A DNA stretch of 64,000 nucleotides from NCBI GenBank assembly GCA_002345425.1, contig DDWA01000019.1, positions 1-64,000 on the forward strand, written 5' to 3'. The DNA comes from Caryophanales bacterium UBA2298 (lineage in GTDB: Bacteria; Bacillota_I; Bacilli_A; Izemoplasmatales; Hujiaoplasmataceae). The notes under the pieces were generated by a model, which made no database searches, was not told the DNA's origin, and saw only the letters and a program-made list of their open reading frames with translations. A program made the position numbers and the translations under genes. Shown here piece by piece: positions 43,036 to 52,420 of the stretch (its first letter is position 1; every line of letters begins with the position of its first letter).

Positions 43036-44457
43036 ATGAATATATTTGATATAGTTCCAAAACAATTTTTTAGTGTTTTATCTAGTAAAAATCATCGAGT
43101 TTATGTTTCCTGTATTCTTGAACTTTTTAAAGTTTATGAACAAGGTTCTATTTTAGGTATTGATCGCAATATCGCTAGACAAGCTCTAGTAGATTATTTA
43201 GATATAAATCCACTTGAAGAGGAGTTAGAAGAAGATGACAACGAAATTAGTGAAAGCGGAGAAACGTTAATTACTAACCGTGACCGTGCTAATCAAATTT
43301 TAAGAAGATTAGAAGAATGCGAATGGATAGACATTGATGTCAATAATGATTATGAAGAAATTTTAAATTTTAGAGATTACGCAATAACAATTATAGAAGC
43401 TTTAAAAGAGATTGCAAATGACAGTTATTATGGAGAAGAAAGCGAAGCCCATGAATTTAGAGGATATATCTACACAGTTTATTCTCTGTTATCGAATGAT
43501 CATGGTGAATATGCCTTAACGCTCGATCAAGTATATAAAAATACCATTGCTTTTGTGAGAGAAATTCGTAAACTGGATTCAAGATTAAAATATTATATCC
43601 GTACAATTGTTGATAATAGTGAAATTAAGGATTTGATCAATCTTTTAGTCAATTACAAAGTTGAATTAGTTGACCATGCATATCGACGCTTAAAGACAAG
43701 TGACAATATCAATAAATACCGCACGGAAATTGTTAAAAAATTGGAAGAGTATCAACAAAATCCTTTAATCATGGAGATGATTTCCAAAGAATATCTAATC
43801 AAAAATCATAATGATCCTGATATTGCAATGATTAAAGCTAATAAAAAAATTGATGATATAATCGATATCTACAACTCAATATCTTACATAATCGATGAAA
43901 TTGATAATAAGAATAAAATTTATGTTAACACGACAATCGCTAAAATTAAATTCCTATTGTCAGATGATGAAAATATCATTACTAAATTAAGTAAAATTCT
44001 TACATATACCGGAAATCACGTTCGTAAGAATCGCACAGTGAAAGCACTAAACGATATCGCGCCGCTATTTAATATTAATTCTTACCAGCAACTATCTTCA
44101 AGATCTGTTTATACTCCAAGAGGAATTTACAAACATATTGAAGCTCAATATTTAGTTGAGAACAACGGTGCTCCAGATCGAAGATTGCAAGAAGAATTCT
44201 ATGATGAATTTGAAACAAATTATTCTGAAGATGTTATTGCTAAATATTTAAAAGCTTACTTTCGCAAAAATAAATTGATTAGAGCATCAGAAATATTAAG
44301 AGATGATATGAGTGACGAATCAATTATCAGGCTGTTATACATTTTAGTATATGCAGGTGAAGAATTAGATTACTCAATTAATCCGCTATTTGAAAAAATA
44401 AACAACAAACGATTCAATCTAGATGATTTTGAAATAATTAGGGGGTACCAAGAATGA
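43036..44457 (+). CDS. jetA: JetA/MksF-like kleisin-type subunit (Wadjet JetA family)
   Basis: A 473-residue soluble, helical protein resembling the Wadjet JetA (DUF5716-type) family: it opens IFDIVPKQFFSVLSSKNHRVYVSCILELF and has an acidic loop (EEELEEDDNEISESGE, about 57-75). By position and size it is the kleisin-like subunit that bridges the SMC heads of JetC. The family call rests on its opening, length and gene order, since motifs are few. It overlaps jetB by 4 bases. Confidence 0.75.
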   Translation: MNIFDIVPKQFFSVLSSKNHRVYVSCILELFKVYEQGSILGIDRNIARQALVDYLDINPLEEELEEDDNEISESGETLITNRDRANQILRRLEECEWIDIDVNNDYEEILNFRDYAITIIEALKEIANDSYYGEESEAHEFRGYIYTVYSLLSNDHGEYALTLDQVYKNTIAFVREIRKLDSRLKYYIRTIVDNSEIKDLINLLVNYKVELVDHAYRRLKTSDNINKYRTEIVKKLEEYQQNPLIMEMISKEYLIKNHNDPDIAMIKANKKIDDIIDIYNSISYIIDEIDNKNKIYVNTTIAKIKFLLSDDENIITKLSKILTYTGNHVRKNRTVKALNDIAPLFNINSYQQLSSRSVYTPRGIYKHIEAQYLVENNGAPDRRLQEEFYDEFETNYSEDVIAKYLKAYFRKNKLIRASEILRDDMSDESIIRLLYILVYAGEELDYSINPLFEKINNKRFNLDDFEIIRGYQE

Positions 44458-45059
44458 TTTTAGAAAAATATGATGATTTTAATTTAGGACAAAAACAGTT
44501 GTTTGCTAAAACCTGCCTTAAGTTGCTGCAAAACAGTTTTATAGCTAGAGATAAAGAAGATAACAAAGAAATGTATTACTTCATTCTAAGTTTTAAAAAC
44601 TATTTTGATGAATATTTTGAAGTAATGGATTTTGAAGTTGTACTAGATCGAGAAATGGGCGCAATTCAACTTGTTAATCGTGAAGGCAATAATCTCTTGC
44701 GTCTTAAAAAAGAGGAAACTTTGGTACTGCTAATTCTGAGAATTCTTTATCATCAACATTTAGTAAGGACATCAGTAAATGATAATGTTGTCATTAAAGT
44801 TGATGAGATTCACCAATATTACGATTCGCTTGAGCTCAAGAAGAAAATCAATAAAACAGATTTAGTAAAAATCTTAAGAACATACCGAAAATTAAATTTG
44901 ATAGATCCGTTAGGAGACATCACTAAAGCTAACACGAAAATTGTAATATATCCGACCATTCTCTTGGCAATCAACACCCAAGCAATTAACGATGTTTATA
45001 ATCTTGTCGCCAATATTGAAGATAGAAATGAAGGTGAAGAAAATGAAGAAACTGACTAA
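44454..45059 (+). CDS. jetB: JetB/MksE-like subunit (DUF4194 family)
   Basis: A 201-residue soluble protein with winged-helix character (FNLGQKQLFAKTCLKLLQNSFI, LRLKKEETLVLLILRILYHQHL, KINKTDLVKILRTYRKLNLID). This matches the DUF4194 family, the KITE-like JetB/MksE subunit of bacterial SMC-like complexes. It overlaps jetA by 4 bases and jetC by 17 bases, a tight translational unit. Confidence 0.8.
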   Translation: MILEKYDDFNLGQKQLFAKTCLKLLQNSFIARDKEDNKEMYYFILSFKNYFDEYFEVMDFEVVLDREMGAIQLVNREGNNLLRLKKEETLVLLILRILYHQHLVRTSVNDNVVIKVDEIHQYYDSLELKKKINKTDLVKILRTYRKLNLIDPLGDITKANTKIVIYPTILLAINTQAINDVYNLVANIEDRNEGEENEETD

Positions 45060-48000
45060 AGTCAGATTGATCAATTGGCATTATTTTGCCAATGAAACAA
45101 TTTATGTTAAAAATAACACTCTGATAACTGGGCAAAATGCTACAGGGAAATCAACAATAGTTGATGCGATTGCCTTTGTTTTAACTGCAGGCGACCAAAT
45201 TTTTAATATCGCTGCTAATGAAAAAAGCAAAAGAGACCTGCGTGGATATGTCAAATGTAAACTAGGAACTGACACTCAAGAATATTTACGGGACACTGAT
45301 ACAACAGGACATATTGCTTTAGAATTCTTTGATGAAAGAAAAGAACAATACTTCACTATCGGTACAGTTATTGATGTTTTCGGCGATATCGTAACTCCAA
45401 AGGTAATTTTCTATGAATATCAAGATGCAATGCAAGAATCACTATTTATTGATGATGAAGGCCGTATTTTAACAACAGTTAACTTTAAAAAAACCAAACA
45501 AGCTAAGAAAATCTTCCTAACAAGAAGAGAAGCAAAATTAGCTTTTAGATCACTATTTGGTTCAATTAACGAAAATTACTTTTCTCTTTTACCTAAAGCT
45601 TTAGCTTTTAAACCGATTCCTGATGTTAAAGACTTTATTTATCGATATTTACTAGAAGAAAGAGAACTTGACGTTGAACCGATAAAAGAATCAATTCATG
45701 CTTATAGAGATTTAGAAGCCACTTTAAAGATAATCAAAGAAAAAGTTAATGATCTTGACCAAATCAAACATCTTTATGAAGAAATCAAAAATAACCAAGA
45801 TCAAAAACATTTCTATGAATACTTTTTACAATTGCTCGAAGTAGAATCTTTAAAGAATAAGATTGATCAAATCAACAAAAAACAAGAAAAGATTACAATC
45901 GCTAAAGAGCAAAACCAAGTGCTAATTAATGAAATCAATGCACAATTAGATATCCTAGAAGAAAGATCTCGTGAAATCTATTCAATGCTCAAAAATAATG
46001 ACAGTTTCAAAGCTGCAGAGATTTACGACAAAGAAATAGCAGAATTGACGAAGAAAATTGATCAACAAGTTGAATTAAGAAATTATTCTGTCACCAAAGT
46101 CAAAAAGATGAAACAAGTCATGAATGAGCTAAAAAGCGAGCATAACAACAAGGTATACAATGAACTCATTAAAATAGACTTAGATAAAATCGATGACAAT
46201 AATTATGAAGATCAAAAACTAAAACTTATTACCATTAACAAAACTCTAAATGAAGTAGAAGACTCTAATAAAGTTAATCTTGGTAGATATCAACAAGTTA
46301 GAGATGACATTGTCAAAGAAATTAATGAAGTTTACTTAACTTTAAAAGATTTAGAAAACAATCAATTAAGATACAATCCAATGATTAAACGTCTTCAAAA
46401 TAAAATTGAAGAAGGAGTTTTAAAAAGATATGGCAAAGAAGTAAAGGTTCATATCCTTTGTGAATTACTTGAAATCACTGATAGTGATTGGGCTAACACA
46501 ATCGAAGATTATCTAGGACAACAACGGTTTAATTTGATTGTCGAACCAAGATACTTTGATGAAGCTTTAAATGTTTACAATCAAATTAAAGACACTTTGG
46601 ATATATATGGAATTGGTTTAGTTAATACCAAGAAAATTCAACATTTTACCAATTTTAGAGATAACTCTTTAGCTTCTATTATCACATCAGACAATATTGA
46701 TGCTGAACATTATATCAATATGATCTGCGGTAACTTGATAATGGTAGATGAGGTTCAAGACTTAGAAAAGTATCCGCAAGCTATCACGAAAAGCGGTATG
46801 GTTTACCGTTCTTATACAGTTAGATCTTTATACAACAAAACTGAAAAACCTTTTATCGGTAAGAAAGCCAAGAGTTCTCAGTTAGAAAATTGGAGAGCTA
46901 AAGCAAAAGAATTAAAGGATAAACATCAAGAAGTATCAGACAAAATACAAATGATAACTGAAGAAAACAACGCTATAGCTGCATTGAATTTAGAAGGATT
47001 CATCAATATGCTAAAAACTTATTATTCTTTAGATAGTTTAAAAGAAAAACGCAAGGTTTTAGCATTAAAGAAAAAGAATGTCCCTCAAGAAGACTTAAGT
47101 CAATTAAGACAAGAATACGAAGATGTTAAAGATGAAATCAGAGATTATAACGCAAATCGTCAAAAAGCTTATCAAAAACAAGGCAAACTCGAAAGCGATG
47201 AATTAAAGTCTCATGAAGAACTTTTAGAAATTGAAAATTCAATTAAAGAACTTGAAGCTGTTCTCGATAAAAACGATAATTTAGTCGTTAAAAAAGAAGC
47301 TAAAGATCTCTATGAAATTGAATTAAAGAAAACTTCAAACATAACAAACATCTTTGAAGAGTATCAGAGCAAGATTCAATCAGAACTTAACAACATAATC
47401 AATCTCGAAGATTCTTTAAAATCTAAACAAATCCGTTACACATCAAAATATAACTTGAGTTATAAATACGGAGTTGAGTACATGCAAGAATATTTGGATG
47501 AACTAGACAAATTAGTTAAGTCTGAATTAGTTAAATATGAAACAAAAGTTAGAGAAGCGAGAGAAACGGCTGAAAGATTATTTAAAGAAGACTTTATCGC
47601 TAAATTAAGAAACTATATTGTATCCGCTCAAGAAGAGATCTCTAAGATCAATGAAACGTTAAAAACAATTCATTTCGGTGAAGACACATATGAGTTTATC
47701 TTCCCTAAATCAAAAGAATACGGCGAATATTATGATATGGTTCTAAGTGATGAATCAATGAAAACCGGTGAAGAAATCTTTAATTATGATTTTGAAATGA
47801 AATATCAAAGACAGTTGGAAGAATTGTTTATCAATCTCGCATCTGAAGATTTGAATTCCCAAGGTTCTGTCAACAAGTTTACTGATTACCGTACTTACAT
47901 GGATTATGATATTTCCATCTCAAATACCGCTGGTGAACGTTATCTTTATTCTAAAGTCTTTAAGGAAAAGAGTGGGGGAGAAACGCAAGTGCCATTCTAT

Positions 48001-48282
48001 GTTGCGACCCTTGCATCATTCGTTAGAGTTTTCGAGCAAGCATCTAGAGGTGTTGGTCATGATTCAATTGGTCTAATATTGTTTGATGAAGTGTTCGATA
48101 AAATGGATACCTCAAGAATCAAAGCAATGATGAAATTTATTAAACAATTGCCAGTTCAAATCCTTCTAGCAACACCACCTCAAAAAATGGAAGTGTTATC
48201 AAAGTATACTGATACAACAATCGTTACCTTAAGAGATGGAAAAATTGCTAGAGCTTACGAAGTAATCAAAACAGATTTATAA
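45043..48282 (+). CDS. jetC: JetC/MksB-like SMC ATPase
   Basis: A 1079-residue SMC-like ATPase. It begins KLTKVRLINWHYFANETI, the JetC hallmark, with Walker A GQNATGKST (30-38); long coiled coils fill about 230-420 and 600-870 around a hinge-like region; the ABC signature SGGETQ begins at 977 and Walker B is LILFDE at 1011-1016. Jet complexes extrude and bend small circular DNA. The ATG at 45043 is preceded by AAGGTG; an upstream ATG at 44992 has no such site. No JetD nuclease gene follows: the next gene is rsmE. Confidence 0.88.
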   Translation: MKKLTKVRLINWHYFANETIYVKNNTLITGQNATGKSTIVDAIAFVLTAGDQIFNIAANEKSKRDLRGYVKCKLGTDTQEYLRDTDTTGHIALEFFDERKEQYFTIGTVIDVFGDIVTPKVIFYEYQDAMQESLFIDDEGRILTTVNFKKTKQAKKIFLTRREAKLAFRSLFGSINENYFSLLPKALAFKPIPDVKDFIYRYLLEERELDVEPIKESIHAYRDLEATLKIIKEKVNDLDQIKHLYEEIKNNQDQKHFYEYFLQLLEVESLKNKIDQINKKQEKITIAKEQNQVLINEINAQLDILEERSREIYSMLKNNDSFKAAEIYDKEIAELTKKIDQQVELRNYSVTKVKKMKQVMNELKSEHNNKVYNELIKIDLDKIDDNNYEDQKLKLITINKTLNEVEDSNKVNLGRYQQVRDDIVKEINEVYLTLKDLENNQLRYNPMIKRLQNKIEEGVLKRYGKEVKVHILCELLEITDSDWANTIEDYLGQQRFNLIVEPRYFDEALNVYNQIKDTLDIYGIGLVNTKKIQHFTNFRDNSLASIITSDNIDAEHYINMICGNLIMVDEVQDLEKYPQAITKSGMVYRSYTVRSLYNKTEKPFIGKKAKSSQLENWRAKAKELKDKHQEVSDKIQMITEENNAIAALNLEGFINMLKTYYSLDSLKEKRKVLALKKKNVPQEDLSQLRQEYEDVKDEIRDYNANRQKAYQKQGKLESDELKSHEELLEIENSIKELEAVLDKNDNLVVKKEAKDLYEIELKKTSNITNIFEEYQSKIQSELNNIINLEDSLKSKQIRYTSKYNLSYKYGVEYMQEYLDELDKLVKSELVKYETKVREARETAERLFKEDFIAKLRNYIVSAQEEISKINETLKTIHFGEDTYEFIFPKSKEYGEYYDMVLSDESMKTGEEIFNYDFEMKYQRQLEELFINLASEDLNSQGSVNKFTDYRTYMDYDISISNTAGERYLYSKVFKEKSGGETQVPFYVATLASFVRVFEQASRGVGHDSIGLILFDEVFDKMDTSRIKAMMKFIKQLPVQILLATPPQKMEVLSKYTDTTIVTLRDGKIARAYEVIKTDL

Positions 48283-48307
48283 AACAACCGATTTCGGTTG
48301 TTTTTTT
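48282..48307 (+). terminator. Terminator of the padR-jetABC operon
   Basis: AAACAACCGA (48282-48291) pairs with TCGGTTGTTT (48294-48303), followed by T. Confidence 0.88.
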
Positions 48308-48350
48308 CTTGTTTTATTAAATTATATGTTATGATATTAATGGTGATAAA

Positions 48351-49076
48351 ATGCAAAGATACTTTGTGAAAGCAAATCAAATTAATAATAATTTAATTAC
48401 AATAATCGATAAAGACGCACACCACATCAAAGATGTGATGCGTTTTAAACATAGAGATTTAGTAATTGTAAATACTGAAGACGGAGATTTATACCAAGCT
48501 AAGATTATTGAATTTACTAAAAAGGAAGTCATATTGGAAATAACTTCTAAGATGGACAATGATTATAAACCTTTAAATTTAGTTTTAGGTATAAGTCTAA
48601 TTAAGAAGGATAATTTTGAACTTATCTTACAAAAAACAACTGAACTTGGAATTAGAAAAATAATTCCTCTTAAAACCGAGAGGTCCATTATCAAAATTGA
48701 TGATTTTGATAAGAAGAAACTACGTTATCAGACAATCGTCAAAGAAGCTTCCGAACAATCAGAAAGAACGATTCTGCCGATTATAGCAGATGAAACAGAG
48801 ATTACAAATATCGATTTGTCTGAGTATGATTATAAATTTATTTGTTTTGCTAGAGAAAATAGTAATTTAATTAACAATGAACTAAAGAGTTATCAACCTA
48901 ATAAAAAAGCTTTGGTTTTAATCGGACCTGAAGGTGGTTTCTCACCAAGTGAAATTACTAAATATCTTAAGTTAGGTTTTACTACCGTCTCCTTAGGAAA
49001 AACTATCTTACGTGCTGAAACGGCAGCTATTTATGTAACATCGCTATTCAGATATCTCGAGGAGGTATATAAATGA
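48351..49076 (+). CDS. rsmE: 16S rRNA (uracil1498-N3)-methyltransferase
   Basis: A 241-residue SPOUT-class methyltransferase that modifies U1498 of 16S rRNA. The N-terminal PUA-like part (YFVKANQINNN, DAHHIKDVMRFKHRD) and the knotted C-terminus (LIGPEGGFSPSEI, LGKTILRAETAAIY) are typical. It overlaps mtaB by 4 bases, the common Firmicutes arrangement after dnaJ-prmA (prmA is absent here). Confidence 0.94.
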   Translation: MQRYFVKANQINNNLITIIDKDAHHIKDVMRFKHRDLVIVNTEDGDLYQAKIIEFTKKEVILEITSKMDNDYKPLNLVLGISLIKKDNFELILQKTTELGIRKIIPLKTERSIIKIDDFDKKKLRYQTIVKEASEQSERTILPIIADETEITNIDLSEYDYKFICFARENSNLINNELKSYQPNKKALVLIGPEGGFSPSEITKYLKLGFTTVSLGKTILRAETAAIYVTSLFRYLEEVYK

Positions 49077-50362
49077 AAGTAGCTTTTCATACCTTAGGTT
49101 GTAAGGTAAATTCATATGAAACAGAAGCAGTTATGGAAAAATTCATTGCCAGAGGATATGAAATAGTCAATTATGATGACTTTAGCGATGTTTACGTTGT
49201 TAACTCTTGTATGGTTACAAATGCAGGTGAAAAAAAATCTAAACAGATGATTAGAAGACCTCATAATTATAATCCTAAGGCAATTATTATTGTCATGGGT
49301 TGTTTGACCCAACTAAAAGCTGAAGAAATTCTTGAGATTGAAGGAGTAAAAATTGTTTTAGGTACCAAGAACCGGGACTTAATAGTAGATTACTTAGAAA
49401 CTTATCTAAAAGAAAAACAACCACTTAACATGGTTTCGCCATTGGAAACAAAAGAAAATTACGATCCTTTGGCAATCATCGATTTTAAAAAACAAAAACG
49501 TGCATTTTTAAAAATACAGGATGGATGTAATAATTTCTGTACTTACTGCATCATTCCTTATACTAGAGGAAGAATTAGATCAAAGACAAGAAATGTAATC
49601 ATCGAAGAAGTCAATTATTTAGTTGAAAACGGACATATTGAAGTGGTTTTAACCGGAATTCATACTGGTGGCTATGGTGAAGATTTAGAAGATTATAGTT
49701 TCGCAGAACTATTAAAGGATTTAGAATCAATTTCCGGTTTAAAAAGAATAAGAATTTCTTCGATAGAAATTACTGAAATTGATGATGAAATCTTATCAGT
49801 CATCGCAAAGTCTAATAAAATTGTTCACCATTTACATGTTCCGTTACAAAGTGGAACCAACCGAATTTTAAAATTAATGAACCGTAAATATACAACAAAA
49901 GAATACCAAAGTATGATTGAAGCAATTAGAAATAAAATACCGGATGTTGCCTTTACAACGGATGTTATTGTTGGCTTCCCTGGCGAAACCGATGAAGATT
50001 TTGAAGAAGCATATAACTTTATTAAAAATGTCGGTTTCCAAGAGTTACATGTTTTCCCTTATTCAAGAAGACAAGGAACAGTCGCTGATAAAATGCCTAA
50101 TCAAGTTGATGGACGCCTGAAGAAAGATCGTGTTCATAGATTGATTGAATTAAGCGATAAGTTGATGGAAGAACACATTAAAAAAAGCATTGGTTCTATT
50201 CACTATGTGATAGCTGAACAAGTTAAGGAAGGTTTTTTAGTAGGACACTCGCGAGATTACATTGCCTTAAAGTTTATTGGTAGTGAAAATCTCCTTGGCC
50301 AAGAAGTTAAAGTTCAAATTATCAGCGCTGATAAACCATATAATAACGCAATATTGGTATAA
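49073..50362 (+). CDS. mtaB: tRNA (N6-threonylcarbamoyladenosine37-C2)-methylthiotransferase
   Basis: A 429-residue methylthiotransferase that turns t6A37 into ms2t6A in tRNA. It has the N-terminal cluster cysteines (HTLGCKVNSYE, VNSCMVTNAGEKK, VMGCLTQ), the radical SAM motif CNNFCTYC followed by IPYTRGRIRS, and a C-terminal TRAM domain. The GCKVN opening separates MtaB from MiaB. Coupled to rsmE. Confidence 0.94.
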   Translation: MKVAFHTLGCKVNSYETEAVMEKFIARGYEIVNYDDFSDVYVVNSCMVTNAGEKKSKQMIRRPHNYNPKAIIIVMGCLTQLKAEEILEIEGVKIVLGTKNRDLIVDYLETYLKEKQPLNMVSPLETKENYDPLAIIDFKKQKRAFLKIQDGCNNFCTYCIIPYTRGRIRSKTRNVIIEEVNYLVENGHIEVVLTGIHTGGYGEDLEDYSFAELLKDLESISGLKRIRISSIEITEIDDEILSVIAKSNKIVHHLHVPLQSGTNRILKLMNRKYTTKEYQSMIEAIRNKIPDVAFTTDVIVGFPGETDEDFEEAYNFIKNVGFQELHVFPYSRRQGTVADKMPNQVDGRLKKDRVHRLIELSDKLMEEHIKKSIGSIHYVIAEQVKEGFLVGHSRDYIALKFIGSENLLGQEVKVQIISADKPYNNAILV

Positions 50363-50364
50363 AA

Positions 50365-50390
50365 AAATCCTCTATTTGAAAGAGGATTTA
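50365..50390. terminator. Bidirectional terminator
   Basis: AAATCCTCT (50365-50373) pairs with AGAGGATTT (50381-50389), A run before and T run after, between mtaB and the convergent minus-strand gene. Confidence 0.85.
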
Positions 50391-51032
50391 TTTTTTCTTA
50401 TTTTTCTTATCTTTTTTGCTTAATTTAGATAGTTTAAATTTCTTTTGAACTTTTTTAGAATTCTTTACAATGTCATAAGCCAATATATTATCATTTTCAT
50501 GATTAACTAAACGATATGGATTGCTTTCATTGATATTTAACGGCAATTCATAAAGAAAAGCAATCATCGGCGTTAACATTTGATATTTATTGATAGCTTT
50601 AATTAAACCCTTAACTTTTTTAGATTTATCCCATTGATATAAAACTCGTTCGTTATCATCCAAGACTAAAAGTATAAGTTCACTTTTGTTTTTATCAGCT
50701 GAAGTGTAACTTCTCAGTAAGACTTGTTCTGGTAAATTTTTATAGAAATATTCTAAATATCTCTTAGTTAAAGTTTTCCCTTTTCTTTTTAGAGATTTAT
50801 AAGTATTGGTATTATCAACCGTATATTTGTTTATCAAATCTTCTATCAACATATTGCCATTATATTTTTTATTGATGGTTTTATCGAATCTCTTGTAAAA
50901 ACGGCGGTATCTAACCTTATATTTACGTCTTGTAATGATTATTCCCAGCAAACTCAAGGCAAGAATTCCAGCAACAACAATAATTATTATTCCTGTTATA
51001 TCTAATGTTAAAAATCGTAGAGTGCTGTTCAT
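50388..51032 (-). CDS. Single-pass membrane protein with very basic tail, function unknown
   Basis: A 214-residue protein with one membrane segment near the N-terminus (about 12-34, TGIIIIVVAGILALSLLGII), then a basic stretch and a soluble domain (about 60-180) containing ELILLVLDDNERVLYQWDKSKK. The last 30 residues are almost only Lys, Ser and Leu/Phe, suggesting binding to nucleic acid or membrane surface. I recognise no family. AAAGGGA in the leader favours the ATG at 51030-51032 over one 6 bases upstream. Confidence 0.6.
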   Translation of the reverse strand: MNSTLRFLTLDITGIIIIVVAGILALSLLGIIITRRKYKVRYRRFYKRFDKTINKKYNGNMLIEDLINKYTVDNTNTYKSLKRKGKTLTKRYLEYFYKNLPEQVLLRSYTSADKNKSELILLVLDDNERVLYQWDKSKKVKGLIKAINKYQMLTPMIAFLYELPLNINESNPYRLVNHENDNILAYDIVKNSKKVQKKFKLSKLSKKDKKNKKK

Positions 51033-51140
51033 AATCATTCCCTTTCTTTGTACTTTAGTTTCTTATTCACTAATTTTAATTTCTTGTTTAATTTTACCAC
51101 AAATACGCAGTTAAATAAATATATTTTCAAAAAAAATAAG

Positions 51141-51169
51141 TTTACTTTTACTTAATAATTTAGTATAAT
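51141..51169 (+). promoter_or_regulatory. Promoter of rpsU
   Basis: TTTACT (51141-51146), 17 bp, TATAAT (51164-51169). Confidence 0.8.
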
Positions 51170-51198
51170 ACTAGATGGTAAGAAAAGGGGTGAAAGCA

Positions 51199-51372
51199 AT
51201 GGCTAAAACTGTCGTCAGAGATAACGAGACAATTGAAGATGCACTTAGACGTTTTAAACGTGATGTTTCGCGTTCGGGAAATCTTGCTCAAGCCCGTAAA
51301 AAAGAGTATTACGAAAAACCAAGTGTTACCAAAAAATTAAAACTACGTGCAAATAAGGCTCGTAAGAAATAA
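51199..51372 (+). CDS. rpsU: 30S ribosomal protein S21
   Basis: A 57-residue S21: [20 protein letters not shown], then a basic C-terminus [20 protein letters not shown]. The frame is open from 51175, but GGGGTGA lies 7 bases before the ATG at 51199 and S21 proteins start exactly there. Single-gene unit with its own promoter and terminator. Confidence 0.96.
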   Translation: MAKTVVRDNETIEDALRRFKRDVSRSGNLAQARKKEYYEKPSVTKKLKLRANKARKK

Positions 51373-51386
51373 CAATTAATAAATTT

Positions 51387-51417
51387 TGACAATTCATTGA
51401 ATTGTCATTATTTTTTT
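51387..51417 (+). terminator. Terminator after rpsU
   Basis: TGACAATT (51387-51394) pairs with AATTGTCA (51400-51407), followed by TTATTTTTTT. Confidence 0.85.
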
Positions 51418-51492
51418 CCAGTAAGTATTTTTTTTGAACTTATGATATAATAAATTTATCTAATGAACACTTTCAAATTGAAGGAGGACTGT

Positions 51493-52395
51493 ATGAATCA
51501 AAAACTAGACAAGACGATTAAATGGTTATATCGAAATGGTAGACCTTTAGACGTTGCCAGATATGAATATCTATTTCATAATACCAACAAGGAATTAGTC
51601 GAGAGGGCTTTAAAAAGCTATCAGAATAGCGATGGCGGCTTTGGCCATGGCTTAGAGCCGGATTCGCAAAATCCTTTCTCTTCTCCAATACAAACTTGGA
51701 TGGCTATGGAAGTTATCGAAGAACTTGGTTTAGATAATAAAAATAAGATTGTGAAAAATGTTTTGGATTACTTAATCAATAAAGCACCTCGTAAAGACGG
51801 ACTTTATCCGGCGACAATTTCGACAAATAATTTCTATCCGCATGCATCTTGGTGGACTCATAGTCCCGAAGGTGCTGTTTGGGGATTCAATCCAACAATT
51901 GCGATTGCTGGATTCATCTACAAGCACGCAGTCGATGCTTCACAAAAACAGTTAGCTACTGAATTAATTCAAAAAGGGATAAATTCGCTTTTAGATAATC
52001 CTTCGAATAATATGCATGAAATTAGAGCGTATTTAGAGATGGTTAACATAGTAACTGATCTTTCTAAGTTTTCTAAACATCAAGAATTCTTAGATAAACT
52101 TCTGGAACAAATTGATTATAATATCGAAAAGAATACCAGTCTCTGGTTTAAGACTTACTGCGTTAGACCTTTGCAATTTTTTGATAAACCAAATCTTTTT
52201 GGATATGAAAAATTTTCAGAACTAGCTAAACTAGAAGCGGGAATGATTCTTGAAAATTTGAATAATGATGGTTTTTGGGATATAACATGGTCTTGGGATA
52301 ATTATAAAGAAGCCGAAGCAATCGCTAAAAGGGATTGGCAGTCTTCAATAATTATCGGCTATTTAAAAATTCTCAAAGCTTATGATATAAATTGA
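51493..52395 (+). CDS. Prenyltransferase/squalene-oxidase-repeat-like protein, function unknown
   Basis: A 300-residue soluble, helical protein with QW-type repeats of alpha/alpha toroids: SYQNSDGGFGHGLEPDSQNP near residue 55 and LENLNNDGFWDITWSWDNYKEA near 250. It lacks the DxDD motif of terpene cyclases, so it is probably a toroid scaffold or hydrolase-like protein and not a cyclase. AAGGAGG precedes the ATG at 51493; an in-frame ATG at 51463 has no such site. It begins the row leading to phoH. Confidence 0.65.
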   Translation: MNQKLDKTIKWLYRNGRPLDVARYEYLFHNTNKELVERALKSYQNSDGGFGHGLEPDSQNPFSSPIQTWMAMEVIEELGLDNKNKIVKNVLDYLINKAPRKDGLYPATISTNNFYPHASWWTHSPEGAVWGFNPTIAIAGFIYKHAVDASQKQLATELIQKGINSLLDNPSNNMHEIRAYLEMVNIVTDLSKFSKHQEFLDKLLEQIDYNIEKNTSLWFKTYCVRPLQFFDKPNLFGYEKFSELAKLEAGMILENLNNDGFWDITWSWDNYKEAEAIAKRDWQSSIIIGYLKILKAYDIN

Positions 52396-52420
52396 TGAAT
52401 GATAGGAGAGATTAATCTTA

